A DNA stretch of 8,485 bases from positions 1 to 8,485 of the forward strand of contig JAASSH010000062.1 of assembly GCA_021767985.1 (NCBI GenBank), in the 5' to 3' direction. The position numbers and the translations under genes were made by a program. Each line of letters starts with the position of its first letter. Position 1 is the first letter of the stretch. The notes under the pieces are model-generated. The model did not search any database and had not been told where the DNA came from. It saw only the letters and a list, made by a program, of their open reading frames with translations. Shown here in pieces: positions 1 through 7,705 of the stretch. This DNA comes from Gammaproteobacteria bacterium (GTDB lineage Bacteria; Pseudomonadota; Gammaproteobacteria; GCA-001735895).

Positions 1-2377
1 CCTGTCGCAGCAAGTCGACAATCTCTTCGTAGGTGACAGGTTTGCTAAAGTAGTAACCCTGCATCAGGTTGCATTTCTGCTGTTTCAGGAAGTCGAGCTG
101 ATCCCTGCTTTCCACACCTTCTGCTACCGTCTTGATTCCCAGCCCCCTGGCCAGGTTGATGATAGCAATCGTAATCGCCACATCGTCCTTGTCTTGCGGA
201 ATATCACGGATAAATGAACGGTCGACTTTAAGCGTGGATATCGGGAACTGCTTGAGATAAGCCAGCGATGAATGCCCGGTGCCGAAATCATCTACCGATA
301 TGCTTACGCCGAGACCCGAGAGTTCCCGCAGGGTTCGTTTTACGCGGTCCAGGTCGGACATCAGCATGCTTTCGGTAATCTCGAGATCGAGCATCGACGA
401 TTCAAGCCCGGATAGCTGCAGAACCTGGTCGATCTTGTCGACCAGCGATGCCTCGCGCAGCTGGCGTACGGAGAGATTGACCGAAACATGTATCTCGGGC
501 AGCTCCGAATCTCGCAGCTGCTTTATCTGCTTGCAGGCTTGCTGTAATACCCATTCGCCGATCGGGACGATCAGGCCGGTCTCTTCGGCGATACCGATAA
601 ACTGGTCGGGCGGGACCATGCCGCGCTCGGGGTGTTGCCAGCGAATCAACGCCTCGATGCCCACTATCCTGCCCTGCTCGATATCGACCTGCGGCTGGTA
701 CAGCAGCATGAACTCGTCCCGTTCCAGCGCGTGGCGTAACTCGTGTTCCAGCTCGAGGCGCTGCTCGAGTCGGGCGCTCATTTCATGATTGTAGAACTGG
801 TAGTTGTTGCGCCCTTTTTCCTTGGCGTGGTACATCGCTGTATCCGCGTTTTTTAGCAGGCTTTTAATATCATTGTTGTCGAGGGGGTAGAGAATGATGC
901 CGACACTTGCGGTGATGAACAGTTTTTTACTCTCGATAAAAAACGGTTCGGCGAAGCTGCCTATTATTTTCTCGGCAACGATGTTGACGTTGTCGATGTT
1001 GCTAACGTTCTGTAGCAGCAGGCAGAACTCGTCACCGCCCCAGCGCGCTACCGTATCGCTCGCGCGCATGCAGCTGGTCAAACGCTCGGCTGCGTCCTTG
1101 AGCAGGCTGTCGCCGGCATCGTGGCCGAGGCTGTCGTTAACGTTTTTGAACTGGTCCAGGTCGACAAACAATACCGCGGCCAATTGCTCGTTACGGTCTG
1201 CGATCTTCATCGCCTGTTCGAGCCGGTCGACGAACAGGCTGCGATTGGGCAGGCCGGTAAGACTGTCGTAGTAGGCGAGGTAATTCAGCGTATCGTCGGT
1301 TTTTTTCTTCTCGGTAATATCGAGAATCATCGCCACGTAAACCGGGGGATCTTCCGCCGGGGAATATTGCAACAGCACCTCGACCGGATAACAGGATCCG
1401 TCCTTGCGCTGGTGGACGGTTTCGAAGTGGACCTGTTCGGTTTCGCCGTTACGTAACGGCTCGATCACGGCCAGGAAATCCGCCTCGGAAATTTCCGGCT
1501 TCAGATCTATCGGCGTCATCTTGTCCAGCTCCCCGGCGCTGTAGCCGAGATTATCGCGTCCGCCCTGGTTGACATGCGTGAAGCGCAGGCTGTCGGCGTC
1601 GAAGATGTATATTTCGTTGATGGATTTATCCAGCAGGCGCCCCAGTCGACTGGAAAGCTCGGTCGCCTGTTTATGTTCGCGCTGCTGCAGCGTCAATATG
1701 CGATCGGCGCGAATTACGAACAGCAGCAGCACCAGGTACAGCAGGCTGAGTATGGCCACTACCGCGGCGCTAACCTCGAGCTGCTTGTGCTCGATTTCCA
1801 GGAGTCTGTCGGTGATATCCGTGTAGATCTCGAATACGCCGATAACGCCGTTATCCTGTTCTGCGCGGATAGGCAGATAGCTTGATAGCACGGTACGGTC
1901 ATGGATTTCGCTGCCGTCTATGCCGCGGAACTTGTCACGCTCCGAGACAACACTGACGACCTTACCGCTAACGGCAACCCGATTGCCGGGATAATCCGAG
2001 GGTTTAACAATGCCTGTCTGGCTCGGGTCGGTAGAAAACAGGGTCTTGCCGCGGATGTCGAAAATTTTCACCTTCAGTATCGGCAGGCCTTGCACTATAG
2101 CCTCGAGGTCATCGTGCAGCTGCTGCGACAGGGGGTCTTTGACCAGCTGCGATTGTGGCAGCGTTTCCGCCAGGCGCAGAAAATCTCCGTATTTCGGGAA
2201 CAGGGTGTTGGCAATCGTCCGGCTGAGCGAGATGTAGTTGCGTTCTTCGATCTCGATCAACTGCTCGATCGTGGTGTGACGATAATAAATGCTCAAACTT
2301 AACGCCGAGGCAACAATCGCCACCAGGCTGACGATCGAAAAATAGAGCTTGAGACTGAATTGTGTCCGTTTTGACAT
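1..2377 (-). CDS. Membrane-bound PAS-GGDEF-EAL protein (c-di-GMP cyclase/phosphodiesterase), C-terminus cut by window edge
   Basis: This open frame runs leftward from ATG at 2377-2375 to the window edge without a stop, giving 792 visible codons; only the last few residues are probably missing. It should make and/or degrade the second messenger c-di-GMP at the inner membrane in response to a periplasmic signal. Domains by residue: TM helix about 11-32; periplasmic sensor about 33-200, CACHE-like in its ending ([11 protein letters not shown] at 180-190); TM helix about 202-222; PAS about 245-355; GGDEF about 368-530, with DSLTGLPNR from residue 371, the intact GGDEF signature at 447-451 and a product-inhibition I-site RASD at 438-441, five residues upstream; EAL about 545-790, with EAL at 575-577, LEITE around 666-669, DDFGTG at 696-701 and AEGVE further on. 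Both catalytic halves look intact, so the net direction of activity cannot be told. No strong ribosome site precedes the ATG; an in-frame TTG lies four codons upstream. No convincing promoter is visible for it in 2378-2543. Confidence 0.95.
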   Translation of the reverse strand, partial: MSKRTQFSLKLYFSIVSLVAIVASALSLSIYYRHTTIEQLIEIEERNYISLSRTIANTLFPKYGDFLRLAETLPQSQLVKDPLSQQLHDDLEAIVQGLPILKVKIFDIRGKTLFSTDPSQTGIVKPSDYPGNRVAVSGKVVSVVSERDKFRGIDGSEIHDRTVLSSYLPIRAEQDNGVIGVFEIYTDITDRLLEIEHKQLEVSAAVVAILSLLYLVLLLFVIRADRILTLQQREHKQATELSSRLGRLLDKSINEIYIFDADSLRFTHVNQGGRDNLGYSAGELDKMTPIDLKPEISEADFLAVIEPLRNGETEQVHFETVHQRKDGSCYPVEVLLQYSPAEDPPVYVAMILDITEKKKTDDTLNYLAYYDSLTGLPNRSLFVDRLEQAMKIADRNEQLAAVLFVDLDQFKNVNDSLGHDAGDSLLKDAAERLTSCMRASDTVARWGGDEFCLLLQNVSNIDNVNIVAEKIIGSFAEPFFIESKKLFITASVGIILYPLDNNDIKSLLKNADTAMYHAKEKGRNNYQFYNHEMSARLEQRLELEHELRHALERDEFMLLYQPQVDIEQGRIVGIEALIRWQHPERGMVPPDQFIGIAEETGLIVPIGEWVLQQACKQIKQLRDSELPEIHVSVNLSVRQLREASLVDKIDQVLQLSGLESSMLDLEITESMLMSDLDRVKRTLRELSGLGVSISVDDFGTGHSSLAYLKQFPISTLKVDRSFIRDIPQDKDDVAITIAIINLARGLGIKTVAEGVESRDQLDFLKQQKCNLMQGYYFSKPVTYEEIVDLLRQ

Positions 2378-2547
2378 TATGTTTGCCAAGCGTTGCCGCT
2401 GATCGTTTAGAGGAAAGGGGAGATGGCGGTCGACGCACGCATCGTGCCGCCGGGAATCCCGAATCCGGTTTTTAATTGATGAAGGCCAAATGGTCCCGGT
2501 AACTTGAATTAGCTATCGGCAACCAGGCAGCAAACTGAAATAATTGC

Positions 2548-2576
2548 TTGACATACATACCGGTCGGTATTATAAA
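2548..2576 (+). promoter_or_regulatory. Strong sigma70-type promoter of the TetR-MMPL-LolA-like-OMP operon
   Basis: A perfect -35 box TTGACA (2548-2553) is followed, after exactly 17 bp, by the -10 box TATAAA (2571-2576, five of six consensus positions). Transcription should begin near 2583, giving a leader of only about 20 nt before the repressor ATG at 2604. The operator pair at 2551-2598 overlaps the promoter: one palindrome fills the spacer and the other covers the start point. No other good plus-strand promoter was seen before 7627, so this one probably drives the whole four-gene unit. Confidence 0.85.
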
Positions 2577-2598
2577 GCATACCAACTGGTATGTATGT
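2551..2598. promoter_or_regulatory. Double palindromic operator, probable TetR-family autoregulatory site
   Basis: Two copies of the 14-bp palindrome ATACC-N4-GGTAT lie at 2557-2570 (centre GGTC) and 2579-2592 (centre AACT). Their centres are 22 bp apart, about two helical turns, so they face the same side of the DNA. They are nested in a larger mirror arrangement: ACATACATACC at 2551-2561 is the exact reverse complement of GGTATGTATGT at 2588-2598, and the inner arms GGTAT (2566-2570) and ATACC (2579-2583) share the same centre at 2574.5. ACC-N4-GGT cores are typical of operators of TetR-family repressors. The position over the promoter of a tetR-type gene makes autorepression by the product of 2604-3257 the likely reading; binding itself is inferred. 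Confidence 0.82.
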
Positions 2599-2603
2599 GG
2601 CTT

Positions 2604-3257
2604 ATGAACGATTTAACTGACAAAGATGTTTACTGGTGGCGGCCGCTCGATGATGTCGAGCTCGATACCCGCGGCCAGATACTGTTTGCGGCTTACAAGG
2701 AAATCCATGTCAATGGTTTCCAGTCCGCCAGCCTGAGTAATATCCTGAAACGCACCGGCGTTACCAAGGGTGCGCTTTATCATCATTTTCGTGACAAAAA
2801 CGAACTTGGTTACGCGGTCGTCGATGAAGTCATCGACAAGCGGATTCAGCAGAGCTTTATCCATCCGCTGACGCATTTCGACGATCCGATCGAGGGCTTT
2901 ATCGAGCTGATTCAAAATGCCGGTGACACCTTTTCGATGACAGATATCGAGCTTGGCTGCCCGCTGTCGGTGCTGGCCCAGGAAATGGCGCCGATCGATG
3001 AAGGCTTCCGCATTCGCCTTACGAGGATTTACCAGCAATGGCACGAATCGATCGCCGAGGTGCTCTCCAGAGGCAAGGCCGAGGGCCTGATCATCGACGA
3101 GGTCGATCCCAAGACCATGGCGGTCACGATCGTGGCGATTATGGAAGGCAGCCTGAGCGCGGCCAAGGTAGCACAAAGCCTCGATATGCTTTACCAATGC
3201 GGCCAGGGGCTGACACAACTTTTACAACTGATCAGAACCGAAGCCGTGAGTCGATAA
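2604..3257 (+). CDS. TetR-family transcriptional repressor, first gene of the transport operon
   Basis: Encodes a 217-residue DNA-binding repressor of usual TetR-family length. After a roughly 20-residue N-terminal lead containing YWW comes the HTH domain: helix 1 around residues 22-37, then helices 2-3 around 41-62 with the family-typical recognition stretch TGVTKGALYHHF, followed by RDKNEL. The C-terminal ligand and dimer domain contains ELGCPLSVLAQEM (116-128), a motif common in one TetR subgroup. The longer frame starting at TTG 2544 is rejected because it would translate through the -35, -10 and operator elements. ATG 2604 is preferred; in-frame ATG 2595 (adding MWL) is an alternative. 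Neither has a clear Shine-Dalgarno site, which would keep repressor levels low. Its stop overlaps the transporter start by one base (TAATG), implying coupled translation. It probably represses its own operon and is released by a lipophilic effector, but the ligand is unknown. Confidence 0.93.
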   Translation: MNDLTDKDVYWWRPLDDVELDTRGQILFAAYKEIHVNGFQSASLSNILKRTGVTKGALYHHFRDKNELGYAVVDEVIDKRIQQSFIHPLTHFDDPIEGFIELIQNAGDTFSMTDIELGCPLSVLAQEMAPIDEGFRIRLTRIYQQWHESIAEVLSRGKAEGLIIDEVDPKTMAVTIVAIMEGSLSAAKVAQSLDMLYQCGQGLTQLLQLIRTEAVSR

Positions 3258-5608
3258 TGGCAAAAAAGTACGCTGAATTTATCCTGCGTCACCGATGGAT
3301 TACCGTGATACTGGCGGTGCTGTGGATCATGGGAATGGGCGCCGGTGCCCAGCACCTGACTTTCACCAACGATTACCGCGTGTTTTTCGGCGAAGACAAT
3401 CCGCAGCTGATGGCTTTCGAACATCTGCAGGACACCTATGCCAAGAACGATAACGTGATGCTGGTGCTGGTGCCGGCGGATGGCGAGGTGTTTACGCGCG
3501 AAACCCTGGGCGCGGTCGCCTGGCTGACCGAGCGCGCCTGGGAGACGCCTTACTCGACCCGGGTCGAGTCACTCAGCAACTACCAGCATACCTCGGCGAT
3601 CGAAGACGATTTGCTGGTCGAGGACCTGGCTTATGAACCCGAGAATCTTACCGACGAAGACCTGGTTCGCATCCGCGACATCGCGCTCAACGAACCGGTT
3701 CTGGTCAATCGACTGATTTCCCCGCGGGCGGACGTCACCGGCGTCAATATCACGATCGAGTTGCCTGGTGTCGATCCAATTGTCGAAAACCCGGAAGTGG
3801 TTAGCTATGTGCGACAGTTACGCAGCGAGTTCAGGCAAGCGTTTCCCGAAATCGACGTCAAGCTAACCGGCATCATCATGATGAATCAGGCGTTTCCGGA
3901 GGCGAGTCAATACGATATGTCCACCCTGTTTCCGCTGATGCTGTTGCTGTTCGTCGTGGTGCTGTTTTTCTGGGTCAGGGGATTTTCCGGAACCATCACC
4001 ACCTTCTTCATCATCGTATTTTCGATTATCGGCGCCATGGGTATGGCCGGCTGGTTCGGTATAGCGCTGACGCCGCCGTCGTTCTCGGCAATCATGATTA
4101 TTCCCACGATGGCAATCGCGGACAGCGTGCACGTGCTGATGAATTACCTGCTGATGATGCAAAAGGGCGAGACCCGCAGGGAGGCGATGGTCGACAGTAT
4201 CCGCATCAATTTCCAGCCGGTGTTCCTGACCAGCGTCACCACCGCGATCGGCTTCCTGAGCATGAATTTTTCCGATGCGCCGCCGTTCCATGATCTCGGC
4301 AACATCGTCGCGATGGGCGTCATGATTGCTTTCGTGCTGAGCGTGACCTTCCTGCCGGCGATGATGCTGCTGTTGCCGGGCCGTCAGCGCGTCGGTGAAT
4401 CGGCCTCGAGCCGTGCGATGCAGCGCTTCGCCGAGTTCGTGATTGCCAGCCGCGCGAAGCTGCTGGTCGGCATGAGCATTGGTTGCCTGATGCTGATTTC
4501 CTGCCTGCCGCTAAACGAGCTAAACGACGATTTCGTCAAGTACTTCAGCGAAAAGATCGAGTTCCGGCGCGACGCCGATTTCGCGTCGAAGAACCTGAGC
4601 GGGCTTTACCTGGTCGACTACTCGCTCGAGTCCGGGCAGGACGGTGGCGTCAGCGACCCCGGGTTTCTGCAAAACATCGAAGACTTCGCCAACTGGTATC
4701 GCCAGCAGCCCGAAGTTGTCCATGTGAACGTCATTTCCGATACCTTCAAGCGGCTCAACAAGAGCATGCATGGCGACGACCAGGCCTGGTATCGCCTGCC
4801 CGAAATGCGTGACCTCGCGGCGCAGTACCTGCTGCTGTACGAGATGTCGTTACCTTACGGACTCGATCTGAACAACCAGATCGATATCGACAAGTCGGCG
4901 ACTCGCATGACGGTAATGCTGCGCAATATGACGACCAAAAGCGTGCTCGCGCTGGAGCAGCGGGCGCAACAATGGCTGCGGGACAATGCGCCGTCGAGCA
5001 TGCATAACGAGGGGGCCAGCCCCACCATCATGTTCAGCAATATTGGCGAGCGCAATATCAAGAGCATGCTGCTGGGCACGACGGTCGCGTTGATCCTGAT
5101 CTCCCTGATCCTGGTTTTCGCGCTGCGCTCGATCAAGATCGGGGTGCTGAGCCTGATACCGAACCTGATTCCGGCGGCGCTGGCCTTCGGCGCCTGGGGC
5201 ATCGCCGTGGGCCAGATCGGGCTGGCGCTGTCAGTGGTGACCGGCATGACGCTCGGCATTGTGGTTGACGATACCGTGCACTTTTTGAGCAAGTACCTGC
5301 GTGCACGCCGCGAAAAAGGCCTCGACGCGCAGGACGCGGTGCGCTACGCATTCAGTACCGTGGGCCTCGCGCTGCTGGTAACCTCGATCGTGCTGGTCGC
5401 GGGCTTCACCGTGCTGACCTTCTCGGCTTTCGCGCTGAACTCGAACATGGCGTTCATGACCGCGGTGACGATCATTTTCGCGATCGTTGCCGACTTCCTG
5501 TTACTACCGCCGCTGTTAATGGCTATCGATGGCAAAGCGACCCGCCGCGAAGCTGACGGTGAGCAACCGACCTCCGCATTCGACGGCAAGGAGCAAACCA
5601 GTGTTTAA
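3257..5608 (+). CDS. RND-superfamily MMPL-type inner-membrane transporter
   Basis: A 783-residue proton-driven exporter of the MMPL branch of RND (COG1033-like), a group that includes lipid and hopanoid transporters. The architecture is a duplicated half: TM1 about 14-31, periplasmic loop about 32-221, TM2-TM6 about 222-374, TM7 about 400-418, second periplasmic loop about 419-604, TM8-TM12 about 605-756, then a short hydrophilic tail. The two halves carry matching proton-relay segments: IADSVHVLMNY in TM4 (D289) and VDDTVHFLSKY in TM10 (D671, D672). The ATG at 3257 overlaps the repressor stop by one base and begins just before the first hydrophobic helix; the much longer frame from 3038 runs inside the repressor gene in another frame and is rejected. 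A weak GTGAG lies at 3246-3250. The 3' end overlaps the next gene by 8 nt. With the following LolA-like and barrel genes it probably forms a trans-envelope pathway. Substrate unknown. Confidence 0.94.
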   Translation: MAKKYAEFILRHRWITVILAVLWIMGMGAGAQHLTFTNDYRVFFGEDNPQLMAFEHLQDTYAKNDNVMLVLVPADGEVFTRETLGAVAWLTERAWETPYSTRVESLSNYQHTSAIEDDLLVEDLAYEPENLTDEDLVRIRDIALNEPVLVNRLISPRADVTGVNITIELPGVDPIVENPEVVSYVRQLRSEFRQAFPEIDVKLTGIIMMNQAFPEASQYDMSTLFPLMLLLFVVVLFFWVRGFSGTITTFFIIVFSIIGAMGMAGWFGIALTPPSFSAIMIIPTMAIADSVHVLMNYLLMMQKGETRREAMVDSIRINFQPVFLTSVTTAIGFLSMNFSDAPPFHDLGNIVAMGVMIAFVLSVTFLPAMMLLLPGRQRVGESASSRAMQRFAEFVIASRAKLLVGMSIGCLMLISCLPLNELNDDFVKYFSEKIEFRRDADFASKNLSGLYLVDYSLESGQDGGVSDPGFLQNIEDFANWYRQQPEVVHVNVISDTFKRLNKSMHGDDQAWYRLPEMRDLAAQYLLLYEMSLPYGLDLNNQIDIDKSATRMTVMLRNMTTKSVLALEQRAQQWLRDNAPSSMHNEGASPTIMFSNIGERNIKSMLLGTTVALILISLILVFALRSIKIGVLSLIPNLIPAALAFGAWGIAVGQIGLALSVVTGMTLGIVVDDTVHFLSKYLRARREKGLDAQDAVRYAFSTVGLALLVTSIVLVAGFTVLTFSAFALNSNMAFMTAVTIIFAIVADFLLLPPLLMAIDGKATRREADGEQPTSAFDGKEQTSV
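5588..5593 (+). promoter_or_regulatory. Shine-Dalgarno site that fixes the GTG start of the LolA-like gene
   Basis: AAGGAG ends 7 nt before GTG 5601. It lies inside the end of the transporter gene and is the best ribosome site in the operon. It supports the GTG start over ATG 5529, which has no such site and would put 24 charged residues ahead of the signal peptide. Confidence 0.85.
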
Positions 5609-6386
5609 ACTCAAATCCCTTACTTTGCTGCTATGCATCACCGTCCCCGCCGTGGGAATGACGCAAAGCCCCGAACAAAAAGGACTCGAGATTGCGCAGG
5701 CAGCCAAGGCTTACGACAAGGGTTTTACCGATTTCACCGCGAACATGGTTATGATCCTGAAAAACAAGTCGGGACAGACATCGACGCGGCTGATCCGCAT
5801 CCGCACGCTCGAGGTCGAAGGCGATGGCGACAAGAGCCTGTCGATTTTCGACGAGCCCGCCGACGTCAAGGGCACCAAGATGCTGACCTACTCGCACGGC
5901 CTCGAACCGGATGACCAGTGGCTTTACCTGCCGGCGTTGAAAAAGGTCAAACGCATCAACTCGCGTAACAAGTCCGGCCCCTTCGTGGGATCGACCTTTG
6001 CCTTCGAGGACCTCGGTTCGCAGGAGGTAGAAAAATACACTTACAAATACCTGCGCAACGAGCCCTGCGGCGAGATGGACTGCTACGTGATCGAACGCTA
6101 CCCGGCCTATAAGTATTCCGGCTATACCCGCCAGATCGCGTGGATCGATACCGAGGGCTACCGGCTGGTCAAGGCGGAATTCTACGATCGCAAGAAGTCG
6201 CTGCTGAAGACCCTGACAGCGAGCGATTTCCAGCAGTACCTCGGTCATTACTGGCGCCCGGGCCTGATGGACATGGTTAACCATCAAACCGGCAAAAGCA
6301 CGCGGCTCGAGTGGAAGGACTACGAGTTCAAGACCGGCCTGACCGATCGTGATTTCCGTTCACAGACGCTGAAGCGCATCAAGTAA
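5601..6386 (+). CDS. Periplasmic LolA-like protein (outer membrane lipoprotein-sorting protein family)
   Basis: A 261-residue exported protein. Residues 1-19 form a signal peptide: lysines at 3 and 5, a leucine-rich core, and probable cleavage after AVG. C12 is not in a valid lipobox, so a soluble periplasmic form is likely. The mature part shows the pattern of the LolA_like family (PF17131-type): FDEPADVKGTKML (83-95), DDQWLYLPALKKVKRI (104-119), FVGSTFAFEDL (128-138), and a basic C-terminal half ending in QTLKRIK. LolA folds are half-open beta barrels that shield lipids or acyl chains, so shuttling a lipophile between the upstream RND pump and the downstream outer-membrane barrel is the natural inference. 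C156 and C161 (CGEMDC) could form a disulfide in the oxidising periplasm. It is unlikely to be the housekeeping lipoprotein chaperone LolA, which is shorter and sits in a different context. It overlaps the transporter stop by 8 nt. Confidence 0.9.
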   Translation: MFKLKSLTLLLCITVPAVGMTQSPEQKGLEIAQAAKAYDKGFTDFTANMVMILKNKSGQTSTRLIRIRTLEVEGDGDKSLSIFDEPADVKGTKMLTYSHGLEPDDQWLYLPALKKVKRINSRNKSGPFVGSTFAFEDLGSQEVEKYTYKYLRNEPCGEMDCYVIERYPAYKYSGYTRQIAWIDTEGYRLVKAEFYDRKKSLLKTLTASDFQQYLGHYWRPGLMDMVNHQTGKSTRLEWKDYEFKTGLTDRDFRSQTLKRIK

Positions 6387-6387
6387 A

Positions 6388-7569
6388 ATGCGGCACGCTG
6401 TTTCAGGTCTTGGCCTGTTGCTGATCAGTGCCGGCGCGGCCGCCGAGTTCTCCGGTAATATCGCCGCAGAAGCCGCGATCTATAGTGAATCGCCGCAGTT
6501 CGAAGACCAGTTCGACGATAACCTCACGTTTTCCTTTCAGCCCAAATGGGATGGGGAATGGAATGACGGCGACGATTTGTGGAGCCTGGAGTTGTTCCTG
6601 CGTGCCGACGACAAGGATGCCGGGCGTGAGCACGCCGATATCCGCGAGGCGCTGTGGTTGCACGTCGACGGTGACAACGAATGGCGTATCGGTATCAATA
6701 CCATGTTCTGGGGGGTTACCGAGTCACGCCACCTGGTCGATGTCATCAACCAGATCGACCGGGTCGAAGGTATCGACGGCGAGGTCAAGCTCGGTCAGCC
6801 GATGATCCACCTGAAACGCTACCAGGACTGGGGTGTGCTTGATTTCCTGCTGCTGCCGGGATTCCGCGAGCGTACTTTCCAGGAGAAGGAGGGCCGTCTG
6901 CGCACGCCGCTGGTGGTCGACACCGACCAGGCGGAGTACGAGTCGTCGGACGAAGAGCGGCATATCGATTATGCGCTGCGGTTTTCACAAACCTATGGCG
7001 ATCTCGATCTCGGAATTTCGTGGTTCAAGGGCACCAGTCGCGATCCGGTTCTGTTGCCGGGATTCGATGACAAGGGCAATCCGGTGCTAACGCCTTTTTA
7101 TGAACAGATGACGCAAGCGGGCGTCGACGCGCAGTTGATCTACGAGGACTGGATCTGGCGCCTCGAATTTATCCGGCGCGAAGCCGAATCGAATGACTAT
7201 AACGCCTACACAGCAGGATTCGAATACACCTTTTACGGCATCCAGGAGTCAGTCGTCGACCTGGGACTGCTGCTCGAGTACTCGAAGGACAGCCGGCCAG
7301 ACGACGAAGCCGATATCTTGAACAACGATGTCTTCCTCGGCACCCGCTTCGCTTTCAACGATGCGCAGTCGAGCGAGATACTCGCCGGTTTCTTCATCGA
7401 CGCCGATAACCAGAGCCGCAGTTTCAGGGTCGAGGGCAATCGGCGCTTTGGCACAAGCTGGAAGGGAACGCTGGAATTGCAAACCTTTTCCGACATCGAC
7501 CCCGACGATTTGCTCGCCGCGCTCGAAAAAGACGATTTCGTGCTGCTCGAGATGGCCTACTATTTCTAG
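6388..7569 (+). CDS. Outer-membrane beta-barrel protein, DUF1302-like, last gene of the transport operon
   Basis: A 393-residue exported protein with signal peptide about 1-19 (LGLLLISAGAAA, cleavage before EFSGN). The rest alternates polar and hydrophobic residues with many aromatic-flanked strands and ends in a terminal phenylalanine (EMAYYF), the usual signature for beta-barrel assembly by the BAM machinery. The stretch FWGVTESRHLVDVINQID (107-124) resembles the WG...VDVxNxxD motif I associate with DUF1302-type barrels, which often sit beside RND pumps and LolA-like or DUF1329 proteins. The mature protein is acidic, with many D/E-rich turns (for example DFVLLE, SRPDDEAD), typical of extracellular or periplasmic loops. 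The ATG begins one base after the LolA-like stop, with no strong ribosome site, so translation is probably coupled. The inferred role is outer-membrane exit or acceptor for the operon's substrate; a porin is the alternative. Family assignment is by pattern only. Confidence 0.82.
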   Translation: MRHAVSGLGLLLISAGAAAEFSGNIAAEAAIYSESPQFEDQFDDNLTFSFQPKWDGEWNDGDDLWSLELFLRADDKDAGREHADIREALWLHVDGDNEWRIGINTMFWGVTESRHLVDVINQIDRVEGIDGEVKLGQPMIHLKRYQDWGVLDFLLLPGFRERTFQEKEGRLRTPLVVDTDQAEYESSDEERHIDYALRFSQTYGDLDLGISWFKGTSRDPVLLPGFDDKGNPVLTPFYEQMTQAGVDAQLIYEDWIWRLEFIRREAESNDYNAYTAGFEYTFYGIQESVVDLGLLLEYSKDSRPDDEADILNNDVFLGTRFAFNDAQSSEILAGFFIDADNQSRSFRVEGNRRFGTSWKGTLELQTFSDIDPDDLLAALEKDDFVLLEMAYYF

Positions 7570-7586
7570 AGCAGCCCGATTGTCAT

Positions 7587-7608
7587 CCGGGCACTCTATA
7601 TGCCCCGG
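7587..7608 (+). terminator. G/C-rich hairpin after the transport operon, possible weak terminator
   Basis: CCGGGCA (7587-7593) pairs with TGCCCCGG (7601-7608) around a 7-nt loop, with one bulged C. It lies 17 bases after the barrel stop codon. No T-run follows, so it is not a standard intrinsic terminator; it could stabilise the 3' end or assist Rho-dependent stopping. GCCCG at 7574-7578 can compete for the same left arm. Confidence 0.3.
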
Positions 7609-7626
7609 GTTCCGAAAATCATCCCG

Positions 7627-7656
7627 TTAACCCCGAAGATCGGCATCTGTTAAAAT
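7627..7656 (+). promoter_or_regulatory. Candidate sigma70-type promoter of the cupin gene
   Basis: TTAACC (7627-7632, four of six -35 positions) and TAAAAT (7651-7656, five of six -10 positions) are separated by 18 bp. The start point would be near 7663, giving a leader of about 43 nt to ATG 7706. It fits a separate transcription unit after the hairpin at 7587-7608, but such matches arise easily by chance. Confidence 0.4.
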
Positions 7657-7692
7657 GCGCCGGGTGACATCAAGCCAACAGAACACAGAAAA

Positions 7693-7700
7693 GGGGGAGG
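7693..7700 (+). promoter_or_regulatory. Strong Shine-Dalgarno site that fixes the cupin start
   Basis: GGGGGAGG ends 5 nt before ATG 7706. It selects this start over the in-frame ATG at 7655, which overlaps the candidate -10 box, would translate through this site, and adds 17 low-complexity residues. Confidence 0.85.
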
Positions 7701-7705
7701 GAAAG

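Noticed and set aside
279..2302. Several plus-strand reading frames across positions 279-2302
   Set aside because: They are antisense to the continuous GGDEF/EAL frame, rich in Ser/Arg low-complexity sequence, and match no recognisable family.
2109..2438. 109-codon minus-strand frame overlapping the start of the GGDEF/EAL gene
   Set aside because: It is an out-of-frame shadow of the real N-terminus, with no ribosome site or recognisable domain.
2447..2473. CCGG...CCGG followed by TTTTT, terminator-like on the plus strand
   Set aside because: The stem is only 4 bp, and no plus-strand gene lies upstream to terminate.
2544..2603. N-terminal extension of the TetR gene from TTG 2544
   Set aside because: It overlaps the -35, -10, start point and both operators, so it would not be transcribed; the extra 20 residues do not resemble a TetR N-terminus.
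2591..2620. Nine-codon minicistron (ATG 2591 to TGA 2620) overlapping the TetR start
   Set aside because: Only about 8 nt of leader and no ribosome site; too short to support, most likely chance.
3038..3256. Long upstream extension of the transporter frame
   Set aside because: It lies within the TetR gene in another frame and encodes Arg/Gly/Asp-rich shadow sequence; ATG 3257 starts just before the first TM helix and overlaps the TetR stop.
5529..5600. Earlier ATG for the LolA-like gene
   Set aside because: It would place charged residues before the signal peptide; GTG 5601 has a well-placed AAGGAG.
5601..5660. Lipoprotein reading of the LolA-like signal peptide (C12)
   Set aside because: The residue before C12 is Leu and the cysteine lies within the hydrophobic core; this is not a lipobox.
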